Shown here in pieces: positions 15,545-23,180 of a stretch of DNA of 32,868 bases; the stretch's first letter is position 1; every line of letters starts with the position of its first letter. The DNA is taken from NCBI RefSeq assembly GCF_003243465.1, contig NZ_QFQZ01000053.1:1-32868 (forward strand). Reading direction: 5' to 3'. The position numbers were made by a program, and so were the translations under genes. Source of the stretch: Caulobacter segnis (GTDB lineage: Bacteria; Pseudomonadota; Alphaproteobacteria; Caulobacterales; Caulobacteraceae). Under the pieces are notes generated by a model. It made no database searches and was not told where the DNA came from. It saw only the letters and a program-made list of their open reading frames with translations.

Positions 15545-15575
15545 TTGATCCTCTAGTGGCTAGAGGATGCAGGGT
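15545..15575 (+). promoter_or_regulatory. MerR-type operator/promoter of the 15582 transporter operon
   Basis: The -35-like TTGATC (15545-15550) is followed by a perfect inverted repeat with arms ATCCTCTAG (15548-15556) and CTAGAGGAT (15560-15568) around TGG. A 19-base spacer ends at 15569, before a poor -10 at about 15570-15575 (CAGGGT). An over-long spacer with a central dyad is the hallmark of MerR-activated promoters. The predicted start of transcription falls at about 15582, on the ATG itself. Confidence 0.8.
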
Positions 15576-15581
15576 GGCGCC

Positions 15582-16238
15582 ATGAGCGAATCCTGTTCCA
15601 GCGAGCCGGCCACGTCGGGGTGCGGCTGTGGAAGCGACGTCAAGTTCGACGGCGCCTCACCCGAGTACCGTCGCGCCCTGACCTGGGTGATCGCAATCAA
15701 CCTCGTCGGTTTCGTGGTGGTGCTTGTCGGGGGCCTCGCTCAGGGTTCGGCGTCCCTGTCGGCCAACGCCTTGGACTTCCTGGCCGACAGCGCCACCTAC
15801 GCCATCAGCTTGTGGGCCATAGGCAAATCCGTCAGCATTCGCACCGGCGCGGCCCTGTTCAAGGGTCTTAGCCTCGGCGCCGTCGCTCTGTCTGTCGCCG
15901 GCTTCGCCGCTTGGCGGGCCTGGACGGGCGCTGCGCCGTCTCGTGAGGCGATCTCGGCCCTGGGGCTGTTCGGCGCTCTGGCCAATCTCGCCGCTGCCGG
16001 GCTGCTGGTCCGTTACCGCGATGGCGATGCCAATGTCCGCTCGGTCTGGCTTTGCACCCGCAACGACCTGATCCAATGCCTGGGCGTCGCGGCCACCGGC
16101 GGGCTAGTCTGGCTGACCGGTTCGCGCTGGCCGGACCTGATCGTCGGGGTGCTTCTCGCTGGGGTCTTCCTCAGCTCCGCCTACCAGATCATCCGCCAAG
16201 CCCGCGCCGAACATCGCGCCTCTCTCGCGACTTCCTGA
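15582..16238 (+). CDS. CDF-like metal transporter with Cys-rich N-terminus and altered ligands
   Basis: An inner-membrane transporter of 218 residues with about six helices. The N-terminus carries Cys5, Cys14 and Cys16 (SGCGCGSD). Helix 2 reads ANALDFLADSATYAIS, with Asp65-x3-Asp69 where typical CDF proteins have His-x3-Asp. Helix 5 reads WLCTRNDLIQCLGV, with Cys158-x3-Asp162. The long C-terminal cytoplasmic domain of CzcD is missing. The thiol ligands suit soft ions such as Pb, Cd or Hg (inference). ATG 15582 is preferred over ATG 15567, which would lie inside the operator region. It is controlled by the divergent MerR regulator and followed after about 50 bases by the FTR1 gene. Confidence 0.8.
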   Translation: MSESCSSEPATSGCGCGSDVKFDGASPEYRRALTWVIAINLVGFVVVLVGGLAQGSASLSANALDFLADSATYAISLWAIGKSVSIRTGAALFKGLSLGAVALSVAGFAAWRAWTGAAPSREAISALGLFGALANLAAAGLLVRYRDGDANVRSVWLCTRNDLIQCLGVAATGGLVWLTGSRWPDLIVGVLLAGVFLSSAYQIIRQARAEHRASLATS

Positions 16239-16289
16239 CGCATGCTCAAGCTATTGCCACATGCGCCATTTCGCGCCCATGGATTGATA

Positions 16290-18242
16290 ATGATTACTGG
16301 TCTCAAGGGGCGCGTGGCCTCGTTCCTCGCCAGCCTGCTGGCGGTTCTACTTCTCGCGGCCGCGCCGATGGCCCAGGCCCAGGAGGCCAGCTCGTCCCAG
16401 ACCGCCTGGCGGCTGCTCGACTACCTGTCGGTCGACTACGCCGGGGCGGTGAAGGACGGCAAGATCATCAGCCCGTCCGAATATGCCGAGATGAACGAGT
16501 TCGCCGGCCAGGTCCGCGAGCGCATCGCCGGCCTTCCCGCCACCAAGGCCCAGCCTGATCTCCTGGCCAAGGCTGAGAGCCTGCAAGCCACGATCGCCGC
16601 CAAGCAGGAGCCGGCAGTGGTCTCGGCCAAGGCCCATGCCCTGGCCAATGATCTGCTGGCCGCCTATCCCACGCCCCTGGCTCCGCAGCGCGCGCCGGAC
16701 CTGGCGCGCGGCGCGGCGCTCTATGCCGAAAACTGCGCGGCCTGCCATGGCGAGACCGGCAAGGCCGATGGCCCCAACGCGGTGGGTCTGGATCCGCCGC
16801 CGATCGCCTTCGCCGACGTCGAGCGCGCCCGACAGCGCAGCGTCTTTGGCCTCTACCAAGTGATCCAGCAGGGCCTGGATGGCACCGCCATGGCCAGCTA
16901 CGCCCACCTGCCGTCCGACGACCGCTGGGATCTGGCCTTCTATGTCGGTCGCTTCGCCTTCAGCAACGCCGAGGCCGCCGCCGGCGAAAAGCTCTGGAAC
17001 GAGGACGCCGCCGTCCGCGCCCGCTTCCCCGACCTGCAGACCTTGACCCAGACCACCCCGGCCGCCCTGGCGGCCGCCGTGGGAGAAACCAAGGCCCGGG
17101 CGCTGACCGCCTATCTGCGCCGCCATCCCGAGGTCGTCACCCGCACCGGCGGCGGATCGCTCGACGTCGCTCGCCAGCAGCTGGCCGCCAGCCTCAAGGC
17201 CTATGAGGCCGGCGACCGCAAGGCCGCCGCCGACCTGGCCCTGGCCGCCTATCTCGACGGCTTCGAGCCGGTCGAACCGTCACTGGGCGCTCGCGATCCG
17301 GCCCTGATGCGGCGGATCGAAGGGGCGATGGGCGACGTGCGCGGCGCGATCGGCAAGACCGCGCCGGCCAGCGAGGTCCGCGCTCAGATCGAACGCCTGG
17401 ACGCCCTGTTCGCCGCCGCCGGCCGCGCCCTGGCCCCGGAAAAGGCCAGCGGCCTGTCGAGCTTCGCCGGCGCCTTCACCATTCTGCTGCGCGAGGGCCT
17501 GGAGGCCTTGCTGATCGTGGTCGCCATGATCGCCTTCCTGCGCAAGGCCGAGCGGGCCGACGTGCTGCCTTACGTCCATGGCGGCTGGATCGCGGCCCTG
17601 GCGGCCGGCGGCCTGACCTGGGCGGCGGCGACCTTCTTCATCTCGATCAGCGGGGCCAGCCGGGAACTGACCGAAGGCTTCGGCTCGGTGATCGCCGCGG
17701 CGGTGCTGATCTCGGTGGGCCTGTGGATGCACGGCAAGGCCCAGGCCGACGCCTGGCAGGTCTATATCCGCGAGAAGCTGTCCCACGCGCTGTCCAAGCA
17801 ATCGGCCTGGTTCCTGTTCCTGCTGGCCTTCATCGTCGTCTATCGCGAGGTGTTCGAAACCATCCTCTTCCTGACAGCGCTGTGGACCCAGGGCGGGGCC
17901 GGCGCGGTGCTGGCGGGAGTCGGCAGCGCCGTCATCGTCCTGGCCGCCATCGGCTGGGCCATGCTGCGGTTCTCCAAGCGCCTGCCGATCGGCCAGTTCT
18001 TCGAATACAGCGCCATCCTGATGGCGATCCTGGCGGTCGTCCTGGCCGGCAAGGGCGTGGCCGCCCTGCAGGAGGCTGGTCTTCTGGACCTGCATCCTCT
18101 GGCCTTGCCGCGCATCGAACTGCTGGGCTTCTTCCCGACGATCGAGGGCGTCGCGGCCCAGGCCATGACGCTCGCCATCCTGGTCGGCGGGTTCTGGTGG
18201 TCGCGGCGCAGCGCTGGCGGCGAGGTGACCAAGAGCGCCTAG
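16290..18242 (+). CDS. Cytochrome c-FTR1 fusion permease (PbrT/EfeU-like)
   Basis: The 650-residue protein has a signal peptide ending near AQAQEASS and a periplasmic cytochrome c domain with the haem site CAACH at 149-153. A helical linker precedes an FTR1-type membrane domain whose two ion motifs are REGLE (401-405) and REVFE (519-523). FTR1 proteins import Fe(III) after oxidation, and the PbrT branch takes up Pb(II). The haem domain suggests electron transfer coupled to uptake. ATG 16290 gives a proper signal peptide; ATG 16242 would add 16 residues, and neither has a clear ribosome site. Its place behind a MerR-controlled CDF gene favours the lead-type role (inference); iron is the alternative. 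Confidence 0.85.
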   Translation: MITGLKGRVASFLASLLAVLLLAAAPMAQAQEASSSQTAWRLLDYLSVDYAGAVKDGKIISPSEYAEMNEFAGQVRERIAGLPATKAQPDLLAKAESLQATIAAKQEPAVVSAKAHALANDLLAAYPTPLAPQRAPDLARGAALYAENCAACHGETGKADGPNAVGLDPPPIAFADVERARQRSVFGLYQVIQQGLDGTAMASYAHLPSDDRWDLAFYVGRFAFSNAEAAAGEKLWNEDAAVRARFPDLQTLTQTTPAALAAAVGETKARALTAYLRRHPEVVTRTGGGSLDVARQQLAASLKAYEAGDRKAAADLALAAYLDGFEPVEPSLGARDPALMRRIEGAMGDVRGAIGKTAPASEVRAQIERLDALFAAAGRALAPEKASGLSSFAGAFTILLREGLEALLIVVAMIAFLRKAERADVLPYVHGGWIAALAAGGLTWAAATFFISISGASRELTEGFGSVIAAAVLISVGLWMHGKAQADAWQVYIREKLSHALSKQSAWFLFLLAFIVVYREVFETILFLTALWTQGGAGAVLAGVGSAVIVLAAIGWAMLRFSKRLPIGQFFEYSAILMAILAVVLAGKGVAALQEAGLLDLHPLALPRIELLGFFPTIEGVAAQAMTLAILVGGFWWSRRSAGGEVTKSA

Positions 18243-18261
18243 AAGACCCAACTCAAGACCG

Positions 18262-18288
18262 GGCGAGGCGCGTCGATCGCGCCTCGCC
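18262..18288. terminator. Strong GC hairpin between convergent genes
   Basis: A perfect 11-bp stem (GGCGAGGCGCG at 18262-18272, CGCGCCTCGCC at 18278-18288, loop TCGAT) lies 20 bases after the FTR1 stop. No T-tract follows, so termination efficiency is uncertain. The remainder up to 18422 shows nothing else. Confidence 0.5.
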
Positions 18289-18422
18289 GCCGCGTCCTAC
18301 GACTTGGCGATCGCCGTCACTTCGCCCAGGCGGTGACCATCACTACCGGTATCGGCGATGGCCTACCGAACTGGACCAGTCGTCGAGACAATTCTGAGAA
18401 AACCGCCAGGCGCGCGCCGACA

Positions 18423-18641
18423 TCATCCGCAGCACGCGCCGCCTCCGGCCTGGATCGGAGGGCAGGCAACGTCGCCGTAGGAACAGTAGACGCAGCAGTC
18501 GCCAAGCTTGGGCTTGAGTACGGCGCCGCAGCCTTTGCAGTCGTAGAAGTACTGACAAGCGTCTGTCGGCATGGTCTCGGTTGTTTGATGCCCGCATTGC
18601 GGGCAAGTCAGGGTGGACTGGGACTGGATCTTATCGCTCAT
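18423..18641 (-). CDS. GDCCVxC-domain Cys-rich small protein
   Basis: The 72 residues include 11 cysteines: CPQC (13-16), Cys29, CKGC (35-38), GDCCVYC (47-53), Cys60 and a final CC. This is the small GDCCVxC protein family that often accompanies MerT. The first two CxxC pairs suggest a zinc-ribbon-like knuckle; the CC pairs could pass Hg(II) on from MerT (inference). Its ATG overlaps the merT stop (ATGA at 18638-18641), so the two are translationally coupled. Confidence 0.9.
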   Translation of the reverse strand: MSDKIQSQSTLTCPQCGHQTTETMPTDACQYFYDCKGCGAVLKPKLGDCCVYCSYGDVACPPIQAGGGACCG

Positions 18642-19051
18642 GCCCGCACACTCCGGATCAGGGCCAAGGCCCAAGGTTCGATGATCGGCCGCCAGAGCAG
18701 GGCGAGAACCACGAAGAGGGTGGCTGCGGCCAGCAGGTTGACTCCAAACCGTGACGGACCGGCGCAAGCGCCGTCGATCCGGCATGCTCGCGCTCGACGC
18801 CAAGTCACGATCCAGCCGGCGCCGACGACGCCGAGCGCGAGGATCGTCAACCAAGTGCGCTGACCCGCGATCCAGCCAAGGCCGCCCAGGCCCAACCCCG
18901 CGAGCGCCAGGGACATCGGCAGAATGCAGCAGGCAGCCCATGCGAACACCGCGCCTACCGCTGCGACCAGCGCCCCCCAAGTCAGGGCCGTTTGGGCGGG
19001 GTGTTCGCTTCCCCCGCCGCGCGGCGTTTCAAGGCTGTCTTGCGTCGTCAT
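18638..19051 (-). CDS. merT: MerT-like mercuric ion membrane transporter
   Basis: This inner-membrane protein carries Hg(II) into the cytoplasm. In 137 residues there are three predicted helices, a vicinal pair Cys41-Cys42 in the first helix (AACCILPMSLALAGLG), and a second pair Cys90-x5-Cys96 in the loop after helix 2. Both pairs have the spacing known for MerT. An excellent ribosome site, AGGAGG, lies about 10 bases before the ATG. The gene diverges from a MerR regulator, with the operator in between. No merP or merA is present in the window. Confidence 0.88.
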   Translation of the reverse strand: MTTQDSLETPRGGGSEHPAQTALTWGALVAAVGAVFAWAACCILPMSLALAGLGLGGLGWIAGQRTWLTILALGVVGAGWIVTWRRARACRIDGACAGPSRFGVNLLAAATLFVVLALLWRPIIEPWALALIRSVRA

Positions 19052-19079
19052 CTTACCACCTCCTGGTTCGACGCGGACC

Positions 19080-19110
19080 CAGATGCCATCTGTAGCTACT
19101 ACAGACTCAA
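19080..19110 (-). promoter_or_regulatory. MerR-type operator/promoter of merT
   Basis: Read on the minus strand, TTGAGT (19110-19105) is the -35. A perfect 7-3-7 inverted repeat (TCTGTAG, 3 bases, CTACAGA; 19089-19105) follows. The spacer is 19 bases, and the -10-like CATCTG is at 19085-19080. The layout matches that at 15545. It lies between the merT and merR starts. Confidence 0.75.
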
Positions 19111-19128
19111 GCGCTAATCGAGGGCGCC

Positions 19129-19545
19129 ATGACCAATCACGCGATCCAGATCGGCGAACTCTCTCGCCGAACCGGCTGCAACATCGAGACGATCCGCTAT
19201 TACGAGCGGATCGGCCTGATTTCCGCCCCTCCGCGGCGCGGGCGCTACCGGAGCTATAGCGCCCAAGACGTGGGGCGACTGAGTTTTGTGCGCAGGGCGA
19301 GGGAGCTGGGGTTTAAGTTGGATGAGGTCCGCGCCTTGCTGAACCTTGCCGCCAACGAACAGGCCGCGTGCGCCGAGGTGCGCGACCTGACCGCGGCGCA
19401 TCTTGACGATGTCCGTTCCCGGATCGCCGACCTTCAGCGGATGGAGCAGGTTCTGGCCGCGTCGGTGAGAGCTTGCGACGCGGGACGAGATCCAGGCTGC
19501 CCGCTCATCCAAACGCTGAGCGCAAAGGGCGAAATGGTGGGCTGA
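19129..19545 (+). CDS. merR: MerR-family regulator, mercury/divalent type
   Basis: The 138 residues carry the MerR winged helix (QIGELSRRTGCNIETIRYYERIGLISAP), the dimerisation helix and three cysteines at 81, 116 and 124. Cys81 corresponds to the divalent-type cysteine (Cys82 of Tn501 MerR), with the pair CDAGRDPGC in the metal loop, one residue shorter than in the Tn501 protein. Pairing with merT makes Hg(II) the likely inducer. GAGGG lies about 6-8 bases before ATG 19129. It is transcribed divergently from merT. Confidence 0.88.
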   Translation: MTNHAIQIGELSRRTGCNIETIRYYERIGLISAPPRRGRYRSYSAQDVGRLSFVRRARELGFKLDEVRALLNLAANEQAACAEVRDLTAAHLDDVRSRIADLQRMEQVLAASVRACDAGRDPGCPLIQTLSAKGEMVG

Positions 19546-19590
19546 AGCGCGGCCTAGCCGATAGCGAAAACTGGAGTTTCGCAGCTTGTC

Positions 19591-19622
19591 GGGTTGGCGC
19601 GATCCCCTGTCCGCGCCAACCC
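19591..19622. terminator. Hairpin between convergent merR and cusF
   Basis: GGGTTGGCGCG (19591-19601) and CGCGCCAACCC (19612-19622) form a perfect 11-bp stem with a 10-base loop. The position between two convergent stops fits a shared terminator, though there is no long T-tract on either side. Confidence 0.5.
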
Positions 19623-19631
19623 CACTGGCGA

Positions 19632-20021
19632 CTATTGTCTGTGGATCGAGGTGACTTCGCCTGCGCCGTCACGGAGCTTCAGGTCGAAGGCGACCTTGTC
19701 GCCGACCGACATCCCGTCCAGCAGGGCCGGGGCGATCTTGAAGCCCATGGTCATGGCCGGCCAGCCGGCGTCGGGAATGGCCTCGTGATCGAGGGTGATC
19801 GTGCCGCTGGTCTTGTCGATCGCGGTCACCACGCCAACGCCCTTGGCCATCTTGTCGGCGGGGGCCATGTCCATGCCGGCCATGTCGTTGCTCGCCGCCG
19901 GTGCGGTGGCGGCGGCGGGCGCTGGCGCGGCGGGGGCCGCCGGCGCCTCGGTCTTGCGGCCGCAGGCGGCCAGGCTGGTCGTCGCCACCAGGGCGGCGAG
20001 GATCAGAGATAGGGTCTTCAT
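19632..20021 (-). CDS. cusF: CusF-like Cu(I)/Ag(I)-binding lipoprotein
   Basis: This is a periplasmic metal carrier that hands Cu(I) or Ag(I) to the Cus pump. In 129 residues there is a lipobox TSLAAC with Cys20, an Ala/Pro linker with a short Met stretch (MAGMDMAP), and then the CusF barrel. His79, Trp87, Met90 and Met92 repeat exactly the spacing of E. coli CusF ligands His36, Trp44, Met47 and Met49. It is the last gene of the cus operon, 12 bases after cusA. The lipid anchor would keep it at a membrane. Confidence 0.9.
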   Translation of the reverse strand: MKTLSLILAALVATTSLAACGRKTEAPAAPAAPAPAAATAPAASNDMAGMDMAPADKMAKGVGVVTAIDKTSGTITLDHEAIPDAGWPAMTMGFKIAPALLDGMSVGDKVAFDLKLRDGAGEVTSIHRQ

Positions 20022-20033
20022 CAGCGTATCTCC

Positions 20034-23000
20034 TTAGGCTGAGGTTGAAGCGGATTGGGAAGTTCGGGTCTGCCGGCGGCACAGCAGCAGATAGCCGGCC
20101 GGGATCACGAACATCGACAGCAGGGGCGCGGTGAGCATGCCGCCGATCATCGGCGCGGCGATGCGGCTCATCACCTCGGAGCCGGCCCCGTGACCCCAGA
20201 GAATGGGGGCCAGGCCCGCCAGGATCACCGCCACGGTCATGGCCTTGGGCCGCACCCGCAGCAGGGCGCCTTCGCGCACGGCCGCCTCGACCTGATCTGG
20301 CGTCGGGTTCGGGCCCAGGGCGTCCATGGCGTGCTTGAGATAGATCAGCATCACCACCCCGAATTCGGCCGAGACCCCGGCCAGGGCGATGAAGCCGACG
20401 CCGGTGGCCACCGACTGGTGGAAGCCCGCCAGGTAGAGCGTCCAGATCCCGCCGGTCAGGGCGAACGGCAGGGTGGCCATGATCAGCCCCGCCTCGTCGA
20501 AGCGGCGGAAGATCACGTAGAGCAGGACGAAGATGATCAGCAGGGTGGCCGGCACGACGATCTTCAGCCGGTCGGCGGCTCGCTGCAGATATTCGAACTG
20601 GCCCGAATAGGAGAGGCTGACGCCGGGCGACAGCCTGACTTTCTGGTCGACCGCCTGGTGCAGGTCGCCGACGACCGAGGCCAGATCGCGGCCCCGCACA
20701 TCGACATAGACCCAGGTGGTCGGCCGGCCGTTCTCGCTCTTGAGCATCGGCGGGCCGTCGGCGATCTGGACTTCGGCCACCGTTCCCAGGGTGATCTGCG
20801 CGCCGCCCGGGGTCAGGATCGGAAGGGCCCGCAGGCCTTCCAGGCTGCCCCGCAGCTCGCGCGGATAACGGACGCTGATCGGATAGCGCGCCAGGCCTTC
20901 GACAGTCTGGCCGATGGTCTCACCGCCGATGGCCCCGGAGACGATGGACTGGACGTCGTCGATGTTGAGCCCGAACCGCGCGGCGGCGACCCGGTCGATG
21001 CGGACATCGACATAGCGCCCGCCGGTCAGACGCTCGGCCAGGGCCGAGCTGACGCCGGGCACGCCCTTGGCTACGCCCTCGACCTCGCGGGCGATGCGGT
21101 CCAGTTCGGCGAGGTTTGCCCCCGAGACCTTGACCCCGATCGGGCTCTTGATGCCGGTGGCCAGCATGTCGATGCGGTTGCGGATCGGCGGAACCCAGAC
21201 ATTGGTCAGGCCCGGAACACGGACGCGCTGGTCGAGTTCGGCCACCAGCTTGTCGGGGGTCATGCCCGGCCGCCATTGGTTGCGCGGCTTGAAACGGATG
21301 GTGGTCTCGAACATCTCCAGCGGCGCCGGATCGGTGGCGCTCTCGGCCCGGCCGGCCTTGCCGAACACGCTGTCAACCTCAGGCACGGTCTTGATCATCC
21401 TGTCGGTCTGCTGGAGCAGTTGACCCGCCTTGGCCGCCGATAGGCCTGGCAGAGCCGAAGGCATGTAGAGCAGGTCGCCCTCGTCCATGTTGGGCATGAA
21501 CTCAGCCCCGAGGTGGGCGAGCGGCCAGGCCGTGGTGGCGAAGGCCAGCAGGGCGACCAGCAGGGTGGTCCTGGGGCGGCGCATGACGCGGTCCAGCAGC
21601 GGACGGTAGGCCGCCGTCAGCACGCGGTTGATCGGGTTGGACCCCTCGTCGGGGATACGCCCGCGGATCAGGTAGCCCATCAGCACCGGGATCAGGGTCA
21701 CTGACAGGATGGCCGCCGCCGCCATGGCGTAGGTCTTGGTGAAGGCCAGCGGACGGAAGAGACGTCCTTCCTGCGCCTGCAGCGTGAAGACCGGGATGAA
21801 CGACAGCGTGATGATCAGCAGGCTAAAGAACAAGGCTGGCCCCACCTCGGCGGCCGCCTCGGTGATCACCGTCCAGCGCGTCTCGCCTGTGAGGGTCTCG
21901 CCCGGATGATCGTGCGCCCAGCGCTCCAGCTTCTTATGGGCGTTCTCGATCATCACCACGGCGGCGTCGACCATGGCCCCGATGGCGATGGCGATGCCGC
22001 CCAGCGACATGATGTTGGCGTCGACGCCCTGGCTCTTCATGACCAGGAAGGCGGCCAGGACCCCAAGGGGCAGGGAGATGATCGCCACCAGCGCCGAGCG
22101 CAGATGGCCCAGGAAGAGCGCGCAGACCAGGGCGACGACCAGGAACTCCTCCAGGAGCTTGCCGGTCAGGTTGTGGACGGCGCGATCGATCAGGCCCGAG
22201 CGGTCATAGGTCGTGACCACCTCGACGCCCGGGGGCAGGCTCTTCTTCAGCTCGGCCAGCTTGGCCTTAACCGCCGCGATCGTCGTGCGGGCGTTTTCGC
22301 CGGAACGGAGGATCACCACGCCGCCGGCCACCTCGCCCTGGCCATTGAGTTCGGCGATGCCGCGCCGCATCTCCGGGCCGACCTGGATCATGGCCACATC
22401 GCCGAGGCGCACGGGGACGCCGCCGGCCGCCGTCCTCAGCGGCACGGCCTGGAAGTCCTCGATCGTCTTCAGATAGCCGGTGGCGCGGACCATGTATTCG
22501 GCTTCGCCCTGCTCCAGCACCGAACCGCCGGTCTCGGCGTTGGCGCCTTTCAGGGCGGCGACGACCTGTTGGTGCGTGACCCCGAAGCTGGCCAGCTTCT
22601 GCGGGTCGAGCACGACCTGGTACTGACGCACCATGCCGCCGATCGCCGAGACCTCGGCCACGCCCGGCAGGGTCTTCAGCTCATAGCGCAGGAACCAGTC
22701 CTGCAGGGATCGCAGTTGGCTGAGGTCGTGGCCGCCGGTTCGGTCGACCAGGGCGTACTCATAGACCCAGCCGACGCCGGTGGCGTCGGGGCCAAGGGCC
22801 GGGCGGGCGCTTTCGGGCAGGCGGGCCTGGACCTGGTTGAGATATTCCAGCACCCGCGAGCGGGCCCAGTAGAGGTCGGTTTTGTCGTCGAAGATCACGT
22901 AGACGAAGCTGTCGCCGAAGAACGAGTAGCCGCGCACGGTCTTGGCCCCCGGCACCGACAGCATCGTGGTGGCCAGGGGATAGGTCACCTGGTTCTCGAC

Positions 23001-23180
23001 CAGTTGCGGGGCCTGGCCCGGATAGCTGGTGCGGATGATCACCTGGGTGTCGGAGAGGTCCGGCAAAGCGTCGATCGAGGTCGAGCGGACGGCCAGGCCG
23101 CCGGCCACGATCAGCGCCAGGGCGCCCAGCAGCACGAAGAAGCGGTTGGCGACCGACCAGCGGATCAGGGCGGCGATCAT
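20034..23180 (-). CDS. cusA: CusA copper/silver RND efflux pump
   Basis: This is the inner-membrane pump of the CusCBA system, 1048 residues, the family length. The start is RWSVANRFFVLLGALALIVAGG followed by SIDALPDLSDTQVI. The helix 4 motif AIGAMVDAAVVMIENAHKKLE near residue 400 is the Cu/Ag (HME4) signature. The periplasmic stretches APLEMFETTIRFKP and WVPPIRNRIDMLATGIKSP hold two of the methionines that bind Cu(I) in E. coli CusA. ATG 23180 overlaps the cusB stop (ATGA). A much longer open frame runs upstream of this ATG but only shadows cusB. Confidence 0.95.
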   Translation of the reverse strand: MIAALIRWSVANRFFVLLGALALIVAGGLAVRSTSIDALPDLSDTQVIIRTSYPGQAPQLVENQVTYPLATTMLSVPGAKTVRGYSFFGDSFVYVIFDDKTDLYWARSRVLEYLNQVQARLPESARPALGPDATGVGWVYEYALVDRTGGHDLSQLRSLQDWFLRYELKTLPGVAEVSAIGGMVRQYQVVLDPQKLASFGVTHQQVVAALKGANAETGGSVLEQGEAEYMVRATGYLKTIEDFQAVPLRTAAGGVPVRLGDVAMIQVGPEMRRGIAELNGQGEVAGGVVILRSGENARTTIAAVKAKLAELKKSLPPGVEVVTTYDRSGLIDRAVHNLTGKLLEEFLVVALVCALFLGHLRSALVAIISLPLGVLAAFLVMKSQGVDANIMSLGGIAIAIGAMVDAAVVMIENAHKKLERWAHDHPGETLTGETRWTVITEAAAEVGPALFFSLLIITLSFIPVFTLQAQEGRLFRPLAFTKTYAMAAAAILSVTLIPVLMGYLIRGRIPDEGSNPINRVLTAAYRPLLDRVMRRPRTTLLVALLAFATTAWPLAHLGAEFMPNMDEGDLLYMPSALPGLSAAKAGQLLQQTDRMIKTVPEVDSVFGKAGRAESATDPAPLEMFETTIRFKPRNQWRPGMTPDKLVAELDQRVRVPGLTNVWVPPIRNRIDMLATGIKSPIGVKVSGANLAELDRIAREVEGVAKGVPGVSSALAERLTGGRYVDVRIDRVAAARFGLNIDDVQSIVSGAIGGETIGQTVEGLARYPISVRYPRELRGSLEGLRALPILTPGGAQITLGTVAEVQIADGPPMLKSENGRPTTWVYVDVRGRDLASVVGDLHQAVDQKVRLSPGVSLSYSGQFEYLQRAADRLKIVVPATLLIIFVLLYVIFRRFDEAGLIMATLPFALTGGIWTLYLAGFHQSVATGVGFIALAGVSAEFGVVMLIYLKHAMDALGPNPTPDQVEAAVREGALLRVRPKAMTVAVILAGLAPILWGHGAGSEVMSRIAAPMIGGMLTAPLLSMFVIPAGYLLLCRRQTRTSQSASTSA

